A stretch of 64,000 bases of DNA from Ceriagrion tenellum (lineage: Eukaryota > Arthropoda > Insecta > Odonata > Coenagrionidae): assembly GCA_963169105.1 (NCBI GenBank), contig OY720637.1, positions 27,709,925 to 27,773,924 on the forward strand, read 5' to 3'. The notes below the pieces were generated by a model, which made no database searches, was not told the DNA's origin, and saw nothing but the letters and a program-made list of their open reading frames with translations. Position numbers and translations under genes: made by a program. Shown piece after piece: positions 23,181 through 34,065 of the stretch; the first letter of the stretch is position 1, and each line of letters begins with the position of its first letter.

Positions 23181-26100
23181 CATTTTGAGTGTATAGGTGT
23201 AGGTTTTATGCTGAACCGAGGAGAGAGATCTCGTGAGGAGTATTGCGTGCTTAAGAATTAAAATTGGGGAGTAGCTGTTAAACCCTACTCCGACTGGTTG
23301 AAAACTAAACGATTGCGAATAGCGAAAACCTTGCGATTAAACTTTTCCCTAGCGTCCCTCGAACTCGTGAACTTAAAGGTGACGCCGTTTTGTACGCTTC
23401 CAGCCAGGTTAACTCGGCCCGGGTAACACGCGGAATAATCGATACAGCTGGTACAGTTCTTTGGTGGGTGCATCTTCATGCGAACGTGACGGCTAAAAGA
23501 TGTCAGATTTGTTTTAGCGGCGAAAAGCGGTGATTTTTCAATCCTTTTCCTCTTCTCCCCCCCATCTTTCTGCACTCCAGCTAGTTGTTTAAATAATAGA
23601 ACTGAGAGCCTTCCGTTTCCAGTCGTCATGACTGCGCGGTTTTATCTCCGTTCATCCCTTTTTACTCCATTTCAAAGAACGGAAGCCCGAAAGCTTTTTG
23701 CGGAAACCTCAACACCACCCCGACAGCAATTTCTGCCACCTCGACTTCTAGAGTTGTTGTTCCTCTCTGTGACGCGTTGTCACTTCGGGTATTTTGTGCT
23801 CAAAATGTTTTCATTTTTTCCTTCCCTCTGTAATGGTCTCGAGTTAATAACAGCGAAGGGCACCGGATAACATCCTACCTCCTCTACCCTCAGCTAGCTC
23901 TCACTCCGTCGTATCTATCCACTTCATTTTGCAGCGCTGGACCAAAAGAGAGAGAGAGTCCAGTCCTTGTACGTTAATGTCTTCCTTTCTCACCTCCTCC
24001 AGTGTCCAGGGGCTGGTTTTTGTATGATGGAATGGCGGAGGGGCAATTAAGACCCGGTCGGCGGCAGGAAAAAAAAAACGGAAGCAGAAGTAATCGCCGT
24101 TTTAATTTCCTAGTCTCGAACGGCGGATGGTTCCCTCGCGGCCTCGTTACAAGAGATTGGAAAGGGAAGGGGGTTATACCATCCACGTTACTGTCATCTT
24201 TTTTTTTAACCCTTGGGGGATAAATCTAATGTAGCTTGTTTAGTATTTTCCGACTTATGTGTATAGTCCTAGACTTTCAAGACTTGAGTTCTTGGTTAGA
24301 ACATATCTTTTCAATTAACTGTTTATGAATAAGAGAGCGTATTGGCACACACTTTGTGGAGCCTATGGATTTCCGTATTTGGAAAGAAACATTGGTGCAA
24401 TTTCCAAACTTTTATTTTCCGTCTCCGATCTTGGTTTTAGCAATTTTCAGGGTGATAATGAAACAATGGTCGGTGACCGAAAATAAAACTGTGGAAATTG
24501 TACCAGTGTTTATGAGAAAGAGGTGCAAACAACTCGTTAGTTACACCAAATGCCTGCCTACCTTAAGTACAACAAAAATCTTGCACAATGACTTTTTAGG
24601 GGTTCGAAAGACGTCATGTTCTAAGTATAAATTTGTGAACGATATTTTATGCTATAAAATTTTATTTAAAAACTTCCTTGAGAGTGAGGTAATTTTCAAT
24701 AATGTTAGTGTTAATATTTTATTAGCAGTTTCTATTTTCCGATTTCAAACGGGAATGGAGTGTAGCCACTCCGCATTTACATTTACCTATCGGAATATTT
24801 CGTGGAAAGATATTAATTAAATCCATTGTTATTCCATCTAAAAACTATTAAATCCAAAATGGCTAGGGCTAAAAAGAACTTACATAGGTACTTGAAGGAA
24901 AGACAAGCATGCGCCGTAATATGAATGCGAATTTTAATCACGAATTATGGTTCATTAATATAACCTATTTTCAATTTGGTAACATTTTCAAAAAAATCTA
25001 ATGTAGTTGCTCTCCTGTGATTTTCATTTTGCTAGATTTTTTCGTGATTGGCAATGTAACATTTTTTTACGTTTCTGTATTTTAGATTTTCTGAAAATTA
25101 AAATATCTTGTCTTTCAGTTTGTGTTATTTAGCTGTGTCCAGTACTGAAAAATTATACTTTACGAATATAATTCATAGATTTTAAACTGGTAAAATTCGC
25201 CCAGGTACTGGACAGCTAAGTACTTTTGTCACAGTCGGAGTCCTAGCGATCAGGACTGTCCTAACATATGTCATAGATTTGGATGAAATTTTGTTTTTCT
25301 TTGCGCAATAGTATTTTTATCCTATTTACATCTACATGAGAGTTGATGAAGCCCAGCTGAGATAATTTAGAAAAAAGTCTGAAATTTAAGCCATATTTTA
25401 GAAAGGTATTTTTTCTTCTCAACAAATTCTGGAGGAAAAATAACAAAGGTATCAAGAACAGGTATCTTGGCCTCTTAAGGAGGGAATATGTTTTAATAGA
25501 ACCTATGAAATTATTCTGAAGCACTTACGAAATAACCTTTGTATAAATTCTTTTCGGGTTACGAGTAACACAAATGTTTCTACAGTTCACGACTTTTTGC
25601 GGCGCCTTTGAGTACTACGTTGACAAGAAAGGATTTTTTTCAATTTTGTGAATGAAAAACATGAATATAATCAACTGGCACCGTTTGGATATCTGACGTA
25701 AAAGTTTGGCCTAAATGTAAATATACGAGATGTGCAGTCCGAAATGAACAGAACTACTACAGGGAGAAAGGCAATGATTTTTACTCGTACATGGATTTAG
25801 GAAAATGTGGAAATAAATCTGTCTTGCGATTTCTGCTTTTATTGGTCTCCGGTTGCATGCGTCTTTGTTCTGTACTGTAAAATTATGATTGATGATGTTG
25901 AACAAATATATATTTAGAATATCCGTTGGAATGGAAATAGGCTAGTCGCTTGATTCATGAATATCTACACACCGGGATTCACATGAAATCGATGGAAAAC
26001 TGTCAATATCTTTTTGCTTCTTATAATGGGAACCCGACGATGGGAACGAGCGGTGAATGTTTTGCGTGAGTAATGAGAACAAGGGATAAAGCGGCCGTAA

Positions 26101-27057
26101 TCGGCTTTGGCGGAAATAGAATTTCGAAGCGGCGTCACCGAAACTGCCGGGGTGACCCGAAAGGCAAGGGGAATTCATTCATTGTTGCACAGCGACGCGC
26201 CAATTACGCCCTTACAAGCCACCCGGAGGACAATGATGGGTAGGGAGGAAGGGAGGGGGGGGGGGAGCTTACCAGCAAATTAAAGGACAGGGATGCAGCC
26301 AAGTGAACTCCATTACGCGGAAGGAGGTTAAAGTAAGTGGGTAGAGGGACGAGGAGTTCTCCCGATACCACCCCTTCCTGCTGGGGGTCACCCCCGCCTC
26401 CTTGTGCACCCCCACTGCAATACATCGCTTTGGTGCACCGGAAAATTCATTCAACCCTAACGAATTAACACAAGTCAGTCTCAACGAGCATAAATGCTGC
26501 GTTAGACTTTAAATCTATTCTTCCGAAAAATAAAAGAAGTCTTATCACTGTTGTGTTTTTCTCTAAAACTCTTGTAAACAATTTCCTTTAATTGCAAAAC
26601 TAATACATTTTTGAAATGGATAGTTTCGCTGTATTTGGTGCACGAAATTTGTGGCCTAAGTGTTGAAACTTGCCGGTTTTTTTAAACTTAATCCTGCGTT
26701 TTCTTGGAATTGTTCTTTCCATAAATGTTCATACAATGCTTTAACAAGAGTGAATGAAAGGAGGATCGAGGTTACTGAGTTACAATTACAATATTTGCAT
26801 TAATCTTTTGTTCGTTTATGGTTGCAGTTTTTATCAGTCAATGTTTAGTCAGAGTGTCAAGTATGTATTTATTTGATAGTGCGTCGTTGGAGTAATGTAA
26901 ATCGAGAATATGAATTCTGGTCACTCCACGTTTCCACGTGTTTGAAATCATTTCACGCGTTGTACGAAATTACGTCTGATAAATCTTGCCTTGTGAAATT
27001 ATTCTCTCGTTTTCTTCCCTGATAATTCTCAGATTTACGGTTTCAGATATCAGGTAC
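23181..27057. other. Unannotated DNA, likely intronic
   Basis: The 23285-23870 and 23974-24223 regions have moderately GC-rich open frames without recognised domains. The frame at 24356-24820 (154 residues) has no motif I know. A run of 13 G lies near 26255-26268 inside a purine-rich patch. No supported gene. Confidence 0.35.
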
Positions 27058-27096
27058 CTGATGATGCCGCAAGTCGGTGAAACGCATGTTAACATC
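27058..27096 (+). ncRNA. Hammerhead ribozyme motif, isolated copy
   Basis: CTGATGA (27058-27064) is perfect. Stem-loop II GCCG/CGGT follows (27066-27078), then GAAA (27079-27082) and CGCATGTT. Stem III is an imperfect palindrome (ACGCATGT) and NUH is GUU. Stem I pairing is not evident. Unlike most copies there is no inverted partner nearby. Confidence 0.7.
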
Positions 27097-27180
27097 CAAA
27101 ATAAAGTCCTGCTGGATGGAACACAATTGTATTCTTTAAGCAAGGATACCCTGAATTGTTGTGAAAACTAATCTCCACAG

Positions 27181-27513
27181 TCCCGATCGGCCCTGAACCA
27201 ATCATACCCATTGCGCCATCAGTGGGTAGTACTGAGATCAGAATGTGGGGTCTGGCTCAACGCTCTGAGATCTGGCGAACTGCATATAAGCTACGGCAGG
27301 CCAAACTCCATAAAAAGGGACCAAGGCCTAGCTTTGCAAGGAGGCTCCTTCTATCAAATTGGAGTCGAATACGAACGGTAGTGGGACTACACACAGGACA
27401 CTATCAAGTGATGAGACATCTCCGGTAGATAAGATATTCTCCTACATGCAGGTGGTGCGAGGAGGCTGATGAAAAAACTTTCTATATACTCTGCGAATGT
27501 CCAGCTATACTTA
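27181..27513 (+). mobile_element. Jockey/I-like LINE C-terminal coding fragment, part 1
   Basis: The reading frame from about 27190 gives PIIPIAPSVGSTEI, WRTAYKLRQAKLHKKGPRPS and VVGLHTGHYQVMRHL. After a stop come the cysteine-rich CRWCEEADEKTFYILCECPA and Ile-Leu. The C-x2-C...H/Y...C-x-C arrangement with 'TGHY' is the post-RNase H zinc-finger region of non-LTR retrotransposons of the Jockey/I group. The frame continues after an inserted element at 27943. Confidence 0.8.
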
Positions 27514-27942
27514 TTTTTTAAATTTTTTTTATTTAAAGAAAGAAAACCACATACAGCTATGGTGCCATTTTATAGTGGCCATGTAACAATACACACACTT
27601 AAGGACATGTATAAGCAAACTTAACAACAGGTTACAAGCAGAAATTTTGAAATTATAAAAAAAAGAAAAATAGGGGAATAACTACTTAGGTGAAAGATAC
27701 GAAAGAGAGAGGCTTATAAAGGATTTAGATGAAAGTGCAAAAGGATCGATGTGGGAAGATAGATAGGAGAGGCGGAAGAAAAGAGAACGTTTAGTGATCG
27801 ATAGTCTGGGAATGGGAAGCATATGTGGAGTAGAGGGTGAGAACGGGTGGGGCGGGATGAAACTTTAAAATTGATAAAAGAGAGCAATTCAGGGCAGTCG
27901 ATGGTGGAATTAAGAATATTATAAATAAAGAGACTCTACTTA
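27514..27942 (-). mobile_element. Retroelement inserted into the Jockey/I-like fragment
   Basis: A 429-bp insertion interrupts the LINE frame exactly, after the Leu of CPAIL. CTATACTTA at 27505-27513 is repeated as CTCTACTTA at 27934-27942, a 9-bp target duplication with one change. The insert starts on the plus strand with a T-rich run, so its A-rich 3' end, with AATAAA, lies on the minus strand. It is probably a 5'-truncated retroelement. No protein motif was found. Confidence 0.75.
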
Positions 27943-28146
27943 GGACTCAGAATGGGCACCTGGGCTCAGCTTTCTTAGAACCCAACGAAGTAGGGGTAAT
28001 TCCTGTATGGGACCTGCTTGCCTTCAGCAAAGCACTTGGACTCTATGGGTAACCACTGATAGGGTGGTTGGCAAAATGGACCAAAATTGTCTAAGTGCCT
28101 CCGGGACTCATTGCAGTAACTCCACCAACACATCTAATCTAATCTC
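27943..28146 (+). mobile_element. Jockey/I-like LINE C-terminal fragment, part 2 and 3' tail
   Basis: It resumes the frame of part 1: RTQNGHLGSAFLEPNE then VGVIPVWDLLAFSKALGLYG and a stop at 28050-28052. A short 3' UTR ends in an AATCT repeat (CATCTAATCTAATCT), the usual kind of tail for this group. Joining the parts restores one continuous frame across the insertion. Confidence 0.8.
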
Positions 28147-28149
28147 CCC

Positions 28150-28690
28150 AGTGTCGTGTTGATGGTGAGCTGCGATTGGATTTCGTGACCGACGACGTTC
28201 GTCCTCTTGGATATAGACTTGTTTTCTCCCTCTCTTTGATCGTTCTGCCCTTCGTCCCTCCGGATCCATGTCCGCGGGAGAGTAGGACTGGCGATTCGAT
28301 GTCTCTTCGGTCGCGGGTGAACTCCCCCTCCCGAAGACCATCCTCTCGGAGCCCTGGGCCGTCCGTTCCGTCGGCCACCCCGGAGTGGGCGGCTGCCAAG
28401 TTGGGTGCGGTCACGCTCCGGGAAGCGTGTAAACGCCTCGGTCCCGACCGATCGTTCTTCTCCTTAATGCGGACGGGCCTCTCGTGTCCATCTTCCCTCT
28501 TTCTTGTGAGCCGCAATCCTGAGACTTAAGAGACGTCGCGTCCTGGTGGTGCCCATCGGGTTGAACTCAACCTTTACTAGAAAAGCCTTCTTTTTGCCTT
28601 CTCTATTTTCGCAATCGTCTCGCTTTGATCTCGGTAGATGAGCGCTGTCATACTGCTGCTGGAGCTGTGACGAAACGACCATGTGAAAGA
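28150..28690. other. GC-rich segment with overlapping unidentified frames
   Basis: It is markedly GC- and CpG-rich compared with its flanks. Open frames exist on both strands: 28176-28529 plus (117 residues), 28139-28516 minus (125) and 28464-28682 minus (72). No domain or splice structure was recognised. It begins directly after the LINE tail, so the LINE may have inserted at its edge. It could be a host exon, a CpG island or another element. Confidence 0.3.
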
Positions 28691-28800
28691 AATATGAAAC
28701 GTTGGTATGGTGTGTTTCATCTCCCTCGGCGCGTATTGGCCCCTAAATTATTTAATATTGCACAAAAGATATCGTACTGTCTACCTTTTATTACAAACTA

Positions 28801-28843
28801 GTACTACACGTGTTTCGACTGCCTTGCAGTCATCATTAGGTAC
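28801..28843 (-). ncRNA. Hammerhead ribozyme motif, one change in the catalytic box
   Basis: Minus strand: stem I GTAC (28843-28840), CTAATGA (28839-28833), perfect stem II GACTGC/GCAGTC with loop AAG (28832-28817), GAAA (28816-28813), ACACGTGT (28813-28806), A at 28805 as the cleavage base, then GTAC (28804-28801), which closes a 4-bp stem I. The single deviation is CTAATGA for CTGATGA, at an invariant G, so activity is doubtful. Confidence 0.75.
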
Positions 28844-28860
28844 GACTAAGTACCTAAATT

Positions 28861-29612
28861 ATTTATATCATTTCGCTGTAGAGATCCATGTTGATGATTA
28901 CAAAATTTTGAAGAAGAATTCTTCTAGATCATTGTATAGAGTCCTCTTATTCGCCGACGCTTAGAGTTACGAGTCGAAACGTCGGCGGTTATGGAATACC
29001 AGGCCTTGTGCAGTAACTGAGAAGAAATTATCTTTATCAATCGCCGATAAAGCGCAAAGTCTTACGTATCAAAGTATTACTCATGATTTTTGGCATTAAT
29101 GGATTTCTTTGTATATACTTTCTCAATTTATCAGATCTGATATGTATTGGATCAATGTATTTTTGTAACGATACCTTAGAGCTTTAAAGGGAGCCCTGTT
29201 AGTGGATTAGTTATCTCGAAATGTGAAAGCTTTGATTGTAAGTTTGGACAAAAATTTTCATGAATCTGAATCTGCTTTATTAATTTTTTTCTATAGCCGG
29301 GAGTCCTCGCTGACAAGAAAATATTTTATTCCAAACTTGTTTATTTAATAACATACATTAAATGTTTTTCTCCGTGCAGTGAATTGGCAATTAAATGAAA
29401 AGTTTATTCCGAGTTTGTTATACGAGTAATACGGCTTTTTTTTTCCCCCACTCGAAGTAAAATAAGAAAATAATTTGAACAGAAATAGCACCGAGTCGGT
29501 TTAACAAATTAATAAATACCTCTGGAAAATAATATTTTCGATTAATATTCATCGTTGGTTCGTTTCTTTCCCATTTCTGTGACTAAGGTGCCGGTTTTCT
29601 GTATTTGTTAAA
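28861..29612. other. Unannotated AT-rich DNA
   Basis: Nothing supported. A local hairpin CGCCGACG/CGTCGGCG at 28951-28985 surrounds a GAAACGTCGG segment but lacks a hammerhead core. Confidence 0.4.
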
Positions 29613-29684
29613 TCACAGTATTTTGAAAATACTCAAACATGGCGGGTGAATTTTTTTTCGAATAAATTGCCATGAGAAAATTTC

Positions 29685-29758
29685 GGCCTGGACCGGGAAT
29701 CGAACCACGTACCTTTGTTTTTCCGGACCAATGCGCAGACCACTGCGCTATCCAGGCC
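29685..29758 (-). repeat. tRNA-like unit 1
   Basis: Read on the minus strand it starts GGCCTGGATAGCGCAGTGG (box A-like), contains the box B GGTTCGATTCC and ends TCCAGGCC, so the two ends can form an 8-bp acceptor-like stem. Confidence 0.7.
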
Positions 29759-29781
29759 TGAGAAATCCATGAGAAAAATTC

Positions 29782-29855
29782 GGCCTGGACCGGGAATCGA
29801 ACCACGGACCTTTGTTTTGCCGGACCAATGCGCAGACCACTACGCTTTCCAGGCC
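29782..29855 (-). repeat. tRNA-like unit 2
   Basis: Same layout as unit 1 and about 23 bases away from it, separated by an AT-rich spacer with CCATGAGAAAAATT. Box B is intact. The first acceptor strand begins GGCCTGGA. Confidence 0.7.
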
Positions 29856-29925
29856 TGGATAGCGTAGTGGTGTGCGCTTTGGTCCGGCAAAACAAAGGTC
29901 CGTGGTTCGATTCCCGGTCCAGGCC
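29852..29925 (+). repeat. tRNA-like unit 3
   Basis: Box A-like TAGCGTAGTGG is at 29860-29870 and box B GGTTCGATTCC at 29904-29914. The ends GGCCTGGA and TCCAGGCC are perfectly complementary. The anticodon arm is not well formed, so this is a SINE head rather than a functional tRNA gene. Confidence 0.7.
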
Positions 29926-29963
29926 GAATTTTTCTTATGGCAATTTCTTCACAGTATTTTGAA

Positions 29964-32235
29964 CAACGTGAAGGAGTTTCCAGTTTCCAATCAAGTCAAA
30001 TGATTTTTGCAATGGCGAATTTCAACCCTTGGTTATCTTGAAGGAGGTAATGGAATCGCTCATTTGTTCTAACTACGCAGCCGACATCTTTATTAGAGGC
30101 TGTGCCTATTTTGCTCAAGTGCGGCAAGGAGAAGAATAGAGAAAGTTGGAAGTTACGGAGGAGAGCCTTTTTCGCGCCGGGCCTCCAGGATTTTCCATCC
30201 CAATTGCTCCATTCTGCCATTCGAGCCTCGCATTTTGCGCCCTCTATCGTTTGGCGGCTCCGCCCCCCCTCTCTCTTCTTGCTACCAGCCTCTTGATTCC
30301 CGTCGTATTTGGAGCCTCGCCAATCCCAGCCTCCTGGCTCCATTCCGGGCTCTCTCCTGGAGGGGGATGGAACGGCGGGGGGAGGGGGAGGGAGGAGGAG
30401 ACTAGGAGGGGTGGGAAGTCCGTTGAGTGGGGGTGGGAGGCGGGGAAGTGTCAATTCTGCTCTCCCTGGTGTGGGAGAATTGTGTCGCTTTGACCAGTAC
30501 AAATGGAATGCCATGCCTTCGTTTCCGCTTCGCATATGCGGCTCTTATTCCCGTAATTGATTCGCAAGGCGATATTTTGGCACCACCCGAATCCATTATA
30601 CTTGCTGTAAGGATTCGCAAAAGTTCATTTTAAGGATTCGGTGGGGATTTTCCACGACCTATCGTTTGTGATAGAGGCAATGTTCAGTGACTCAGATTCA
30701 GTTCAGTGAGAAAAATCATTTGCTGCTGTCTCTCTGCTGTTGTGCATTCAGTATGCTCTATAAGTGTTACACTTTTAGTACCTACTTGATTCCATGGCGT
30801 TGATAGCCAAAGACGCGAAAAATATAAATGAACAGGAGGAGGAACGTATTTCAACAAAATAATTGTTGGCGGTAATGTGGTAGTAATAGGAAATTGAGTA
30901 AATTTCCTAAAAGAAGGTTAGAACATTAATTTAAAAAATTCTAACCTTCTTATTGCATTTTTCTTGTTGCCAAGGTTCTTTTTATTGACCCTCTTTGTAC
31001 GCTAAGGCCAGATGGAAGTGATTCGAGCCTCTGATGTGACTTGAGTTTGGTGATCCGTTTTTGTTCCTTCTCCATTTATAATCAACTTTAAAATCGTTCT
31101 ATTCAGTGATTTACTATTTTCAAAACCAAGAAAACGTAGCTCTTACTGTATTGTGGGTTCAAAAAATGTATTTTCAAATTATAGTCTTTTTTTCTGTATA
31201 AGCTATAGGGAAATCAGTCATAATTTTGAGAGTGATCAATAAAAGATTGTTTTAAATGCCACTGGGATTCACGATTTTCGCTTGAGATTTTCTCTTTTTG
31301 AACGTAACATTTGGTAGATAAATGTAATATTGTAAATCTATTTTACTTTTTACTACTATTTCAATTATCATTACACTTTCATTTTTGCGTTCTTTGTATT
31401 TCTCTTCGTCGTACCTTTATCTTTTCCCTCCTTCTTCCCCGCTTACCCAGCCGTCTTTTCTTCTGCCTCGACCCTTGAAACTCCACTGCCTGTAATAATC
31501 CTTTCCACTCATTCCACTTTCTCCGTCCTTATCCTAATACGCATTGCCCAATGCCGTCAATATTTTCTTATTGCAGAATTATATATCATGAAAATTTATC
31601 CCGAGGTCTGCTTCCTGTATAGCATTCCGCAAAAGTTTCCATTTTGAAGGCCGCATAACGGTATCCTTTGCGTCGGGCAGGCGGGGAAGACCGCGTGCGT
31701 CGTCGTAATGGCTGCTTATACCCTTTGTCTATACCATTCAATTTCAAGTCTCAACCTGGTCGGTGTCCCCTGGTGTTGCCCACTCTTTCCCCCCTCTGCA
31801 TTTCAGAATGTGCTTGTTTGCGAATGTTTCACTGAACTCTCTTACTCGCCGGCGCCCGCCAAACCACGCGCCACTCACCGCTTTTCCTGTCGGTCATTCT
31901 ACTTCGGCCCTATCCCCACCTTGAGGCCGTTTTATGCGAGGCATTTCCGTGTGCTATCCAATGCATGGATAAATAAACTGTCGTTACGCCGTCGGGTTCA
32001 AGTATGAGAATTGCTGTTATGACGTCGCGAATGCGTGGCTTACTCATTCAGGTGTTTATTCTCGCTGTTTCAAGCCCATAAATGTCGGTGTATCATTTGA
32101 CGTCTTATCGCCGTGATGAGTGAAGTCCTTGCGAGCCATACAATGGATGGCAACCGCTGATAATGAAGCAGTGGTTTCGGTTATCCATCACGTGTAAATT
32201 TCCCTCGTACAGAATTGAATCGTGTCTTTACTCAT
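29964..32235. other. Unannotated DNA with G-rich patch and hairpin
   Basis: A GC-rich segment at 30140-30460 includes G-runs at 30358-30450 that open frames in several phases, such as 29996-30535 minus, without a domain. A perfect 13-bp hairpin AAGAAGGTTAGAA/TTCTAACCTTCTT lies at 30911-30951. The frame at 31708-32007 is unrecognised. Confidence 0.4.
30911..30951. repeat. Perfect 13-bp inverted repeat
   Basis: AAGAAGGTTAGAA at 30911-30923 is exactly complementary to 30939-30951, with a 15-base AT-rich loop. No associated element was seen. Confidence 0.7.
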
Positions 32236-32560
32236 CATTGATCGCTCAATCCTAAGATTGGTTGACTGCAACCCTCCACCCTTCCCTATCTAATGCTAGT
32301 TCCCTTACCTCCTGGTATCTCTTCCTCTGTACTTTCCTCTTTATTTGGCCCATGAACTTATTCCTTGGTCTTCTTCCGGGGCCTTTTTCTATAGTTTACC
32401 TCCAAAAATGTTCTTCACGAATCCACCGTGTCTCAGGGGTGTGTCCAATCCATCTGGTTCTTCTTTTCTGTATGGTATTCCATATGGTCCTTTCCGTCTC
32501 TACTCTTCTGGACACATCATCATTTATTTTTTCCGTCCATTTGATCTTTAGCCGTGTCAT
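32236..32560 (-). mobile_element. RTE-like LINE 3' end, copy 2
   Basis: The minus strand gives ERTIWNTIQKRRTRWIGHT, then after a frame change GRRPRNKFMGQIKRKV and REGWRVAVNQS. This parallels copy 1 at 16461-16910 almost block for block, and the 3' ends align at TCAATCCTAAGATTGGTTG. The copy is shorter at its 5' side. Confidence 0.8.
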
Positions 32561-33861
32561 TACTAGGGAAACTATATTTTGCACAAATAGCGTATGCATG
32601 AAAAAGCGGGTATAATTTTACGCGGCCGACCTTGGATGTGGTTAAAAAGTTGCTTGTTCACGAGCATCGTGCATTCGTTCAGGCAATACGTCATTTCATC
32701 CCAGTAGCGCTGCTATTACTGCTTTCAACTTCGCAACTCGTGTAATTGGGGAATAGACCCTCAAGTTTAAATCCGCTGACACAGGCTGCCGCGGGGTTAT
32801 CCGCTGCAAATAATACAAACGAAATCAGTCATCCCATGATTAAACCTAATTGATGTGGAAAAATCCAGTGAATTAATCCATTATAAGTATTGTGGCCACT
32901 CACCAGTTGTGCATAAGCTCTTGAAAACTGCTTTAACACCCAACCTAAATTATTGAACGCACCACCTGTTTCTTTTCGCTTTGTTTATGGATTGTCAGGA
33001 AAACTGAGAAACGAATGAATACTTGGATTAATGGACTGAAAGTCGTTTTAAGGTAATCGCAGAATACTTCAACGCCTTTGTACGTTATATTTTCTCCCTT
33101 GAGAGTCGTCGTGTGGAGATGTGGTATTAGGACGCCTGATTCGTAAGGAAGAAGGAATCAAATCAAGGAACTGTTTTAGGGAAATGGCGTAAGGTATTAG
33201 GTGATTTGGAGTGCTGTCTCTATTTTCTTTGCATTCGTCAACTTGTGTCTGGTGGTAATTTACCTTTGAGTCTCAAAATTCGGAAGGACGTTTCTCCTGT
33301 TATTTCACTTCTATCTGCTCTGGTGTTGTTTTATTAGGGTTTCTCCATTCTGAAACTTAAATGTTTAGAATATTTGTGATTGCTTTGTAAGTGGTACACT
33401 TCAATTGTATGGGGAGTTTTCTCCAGAAAACCTCGCGTCAGCCTCCTGTTGTGTGCTTGTTTATGTGCTAGGCCTCAACTGGCTCACATATAGATACCTG
33501 TAGCTAAGTGAGGACGGGTGCTGTAGAAAAATATACGAACTGATCCCATTGTTGAGTCGCTATGTGATTAATTTATGTACAAGCTCTTCGAATTATGACG
33601 ACTTGAATATTATGTCCTTGTGTTTTTATGTAATTATCATCTTTGTGTTAATGTAATATCACATACATTATTCAGAAGTATTTATTTAATTATTTATGTA
33701 CAATACTGTGTACTCCCCACTTCCATTCATATCAATGCTCAGTGCTGAACTTCTGTTGGCCGTTCCGCGACAGCCATAACTTTTTAAAAACTAAATTCCC
33801 GCAACTTGGGTATAGCCTAGAAACTTTTCTAATGTCCTTGTCCTTTCTCTTACCCTCGCAG
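32561..33861. other. CanA: Intron upstream of the calcineurin exon
   Basis: AT-rich, no recognised element. It ends with a pyrimidine-rich tract and CAG (33841-33861), a standard 3' splice site for the exon that follows. Confidence 0.5.
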
Positions 33862-34065
33862 GTGTTCCCTTCCCGCCCAGCCACAAGCTAACATGCTCGG
33901 AAGTTCTGGATTCGCGCACGGGGAAACCTCGACCGGACGTCCTCAAGCAGCACTTCATCCTGGAAGGGCGGATAGACGAGTCGGCCGCCCTGCGCATAGT
34001 CAACGACGGCGCTTCTCTGCTCCGACAAGAGAAGACCATGATCGATATTGAGGCGCCAGTCACAG
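33862..34065 (+). CDS. CanA: Calcineurin A (PP2B catalytic subunit), one internal exon
   Basis: This 204-bp exon starts two bases into a codon and encodes 67 complete residues: VPFPPSHKLTCSEVLDSRTG, then GKPRPDVLKQHFILEGRIDE, LRIVNDGASLLRQEKTM and IDIEAPVT. It is the segment just before the metallophosphatase signature (VCGDIHGQ in the family), which should begin in the next exon. It is flanked by a polypyrimidine tract plus CAG and by GTGAGT, so both splice sites are good. Calcineurin A is the Ca2+/calmodulin-dependent Ser/Thr phosphatase subunit that pairs with calcineurin B and dephosphorylates NFAT-type and other substrates. There is no stop or frameshift, so the gene is probably intact. 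The paralogue cannot be decided. No further calcineurin exon was found, so both neighbouring introns are probably long. Confidence 0.93.

Larger units (their letters stand above)
29628..29948. mobile_element. Insertion of three tRNA-like units, with 15-bp TSD
   Basis: TCACAGTATTTTGAA occurs perfectly at 29613-29627 and again at 29949-29963, flanking a 321-bp insertion. Inside are three closely related 74-nt tRNA-like units: two in tandem on the minus strand (29685-29758, 29782-29855) and one on the plus strand (29852-29925) overlapping the second by AGGCCT. The outer flanks of units 1 and 3 are also complementary (AATTGCCATGAGAAAA against its reverse complement). The target duplication around the whole array indicates a single insertion of a compound SINE, or a SINE rearranged at integration. 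Confidence 0.8.

Noticed and set aside
24356..24820. 154-residue frame, possible gene
   Set aside because: Ordinary composition, but no conserved motif, splice context or homologous repeat was seen. Not enough to call a gene.
28945..28990. Hammerhead around GAAACGTCGGCGG
   Set aside because: An 8-bp hairpin encloses the site but the catalytic box is missing.
29852..29925. Functional tRNA gene
   Set aside because: Boxes A and B and the acceptor stem are present, but the anticodon arm is poor and the unit occurs three times inside one short target-duplicated insertion. A SINE head is the better reading.
29996..30535. 179-residue minus-strand frame
   Set aside because: It overlaps a GC- and G-run-rich patch and is Pro/Gly/Arg/Ser-rich with no motif.
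30911..30951. Rho-independent terminator
   Set aside because: The stem is AT-rich, there is no adjacent gene, and the genome is eukaryotic.
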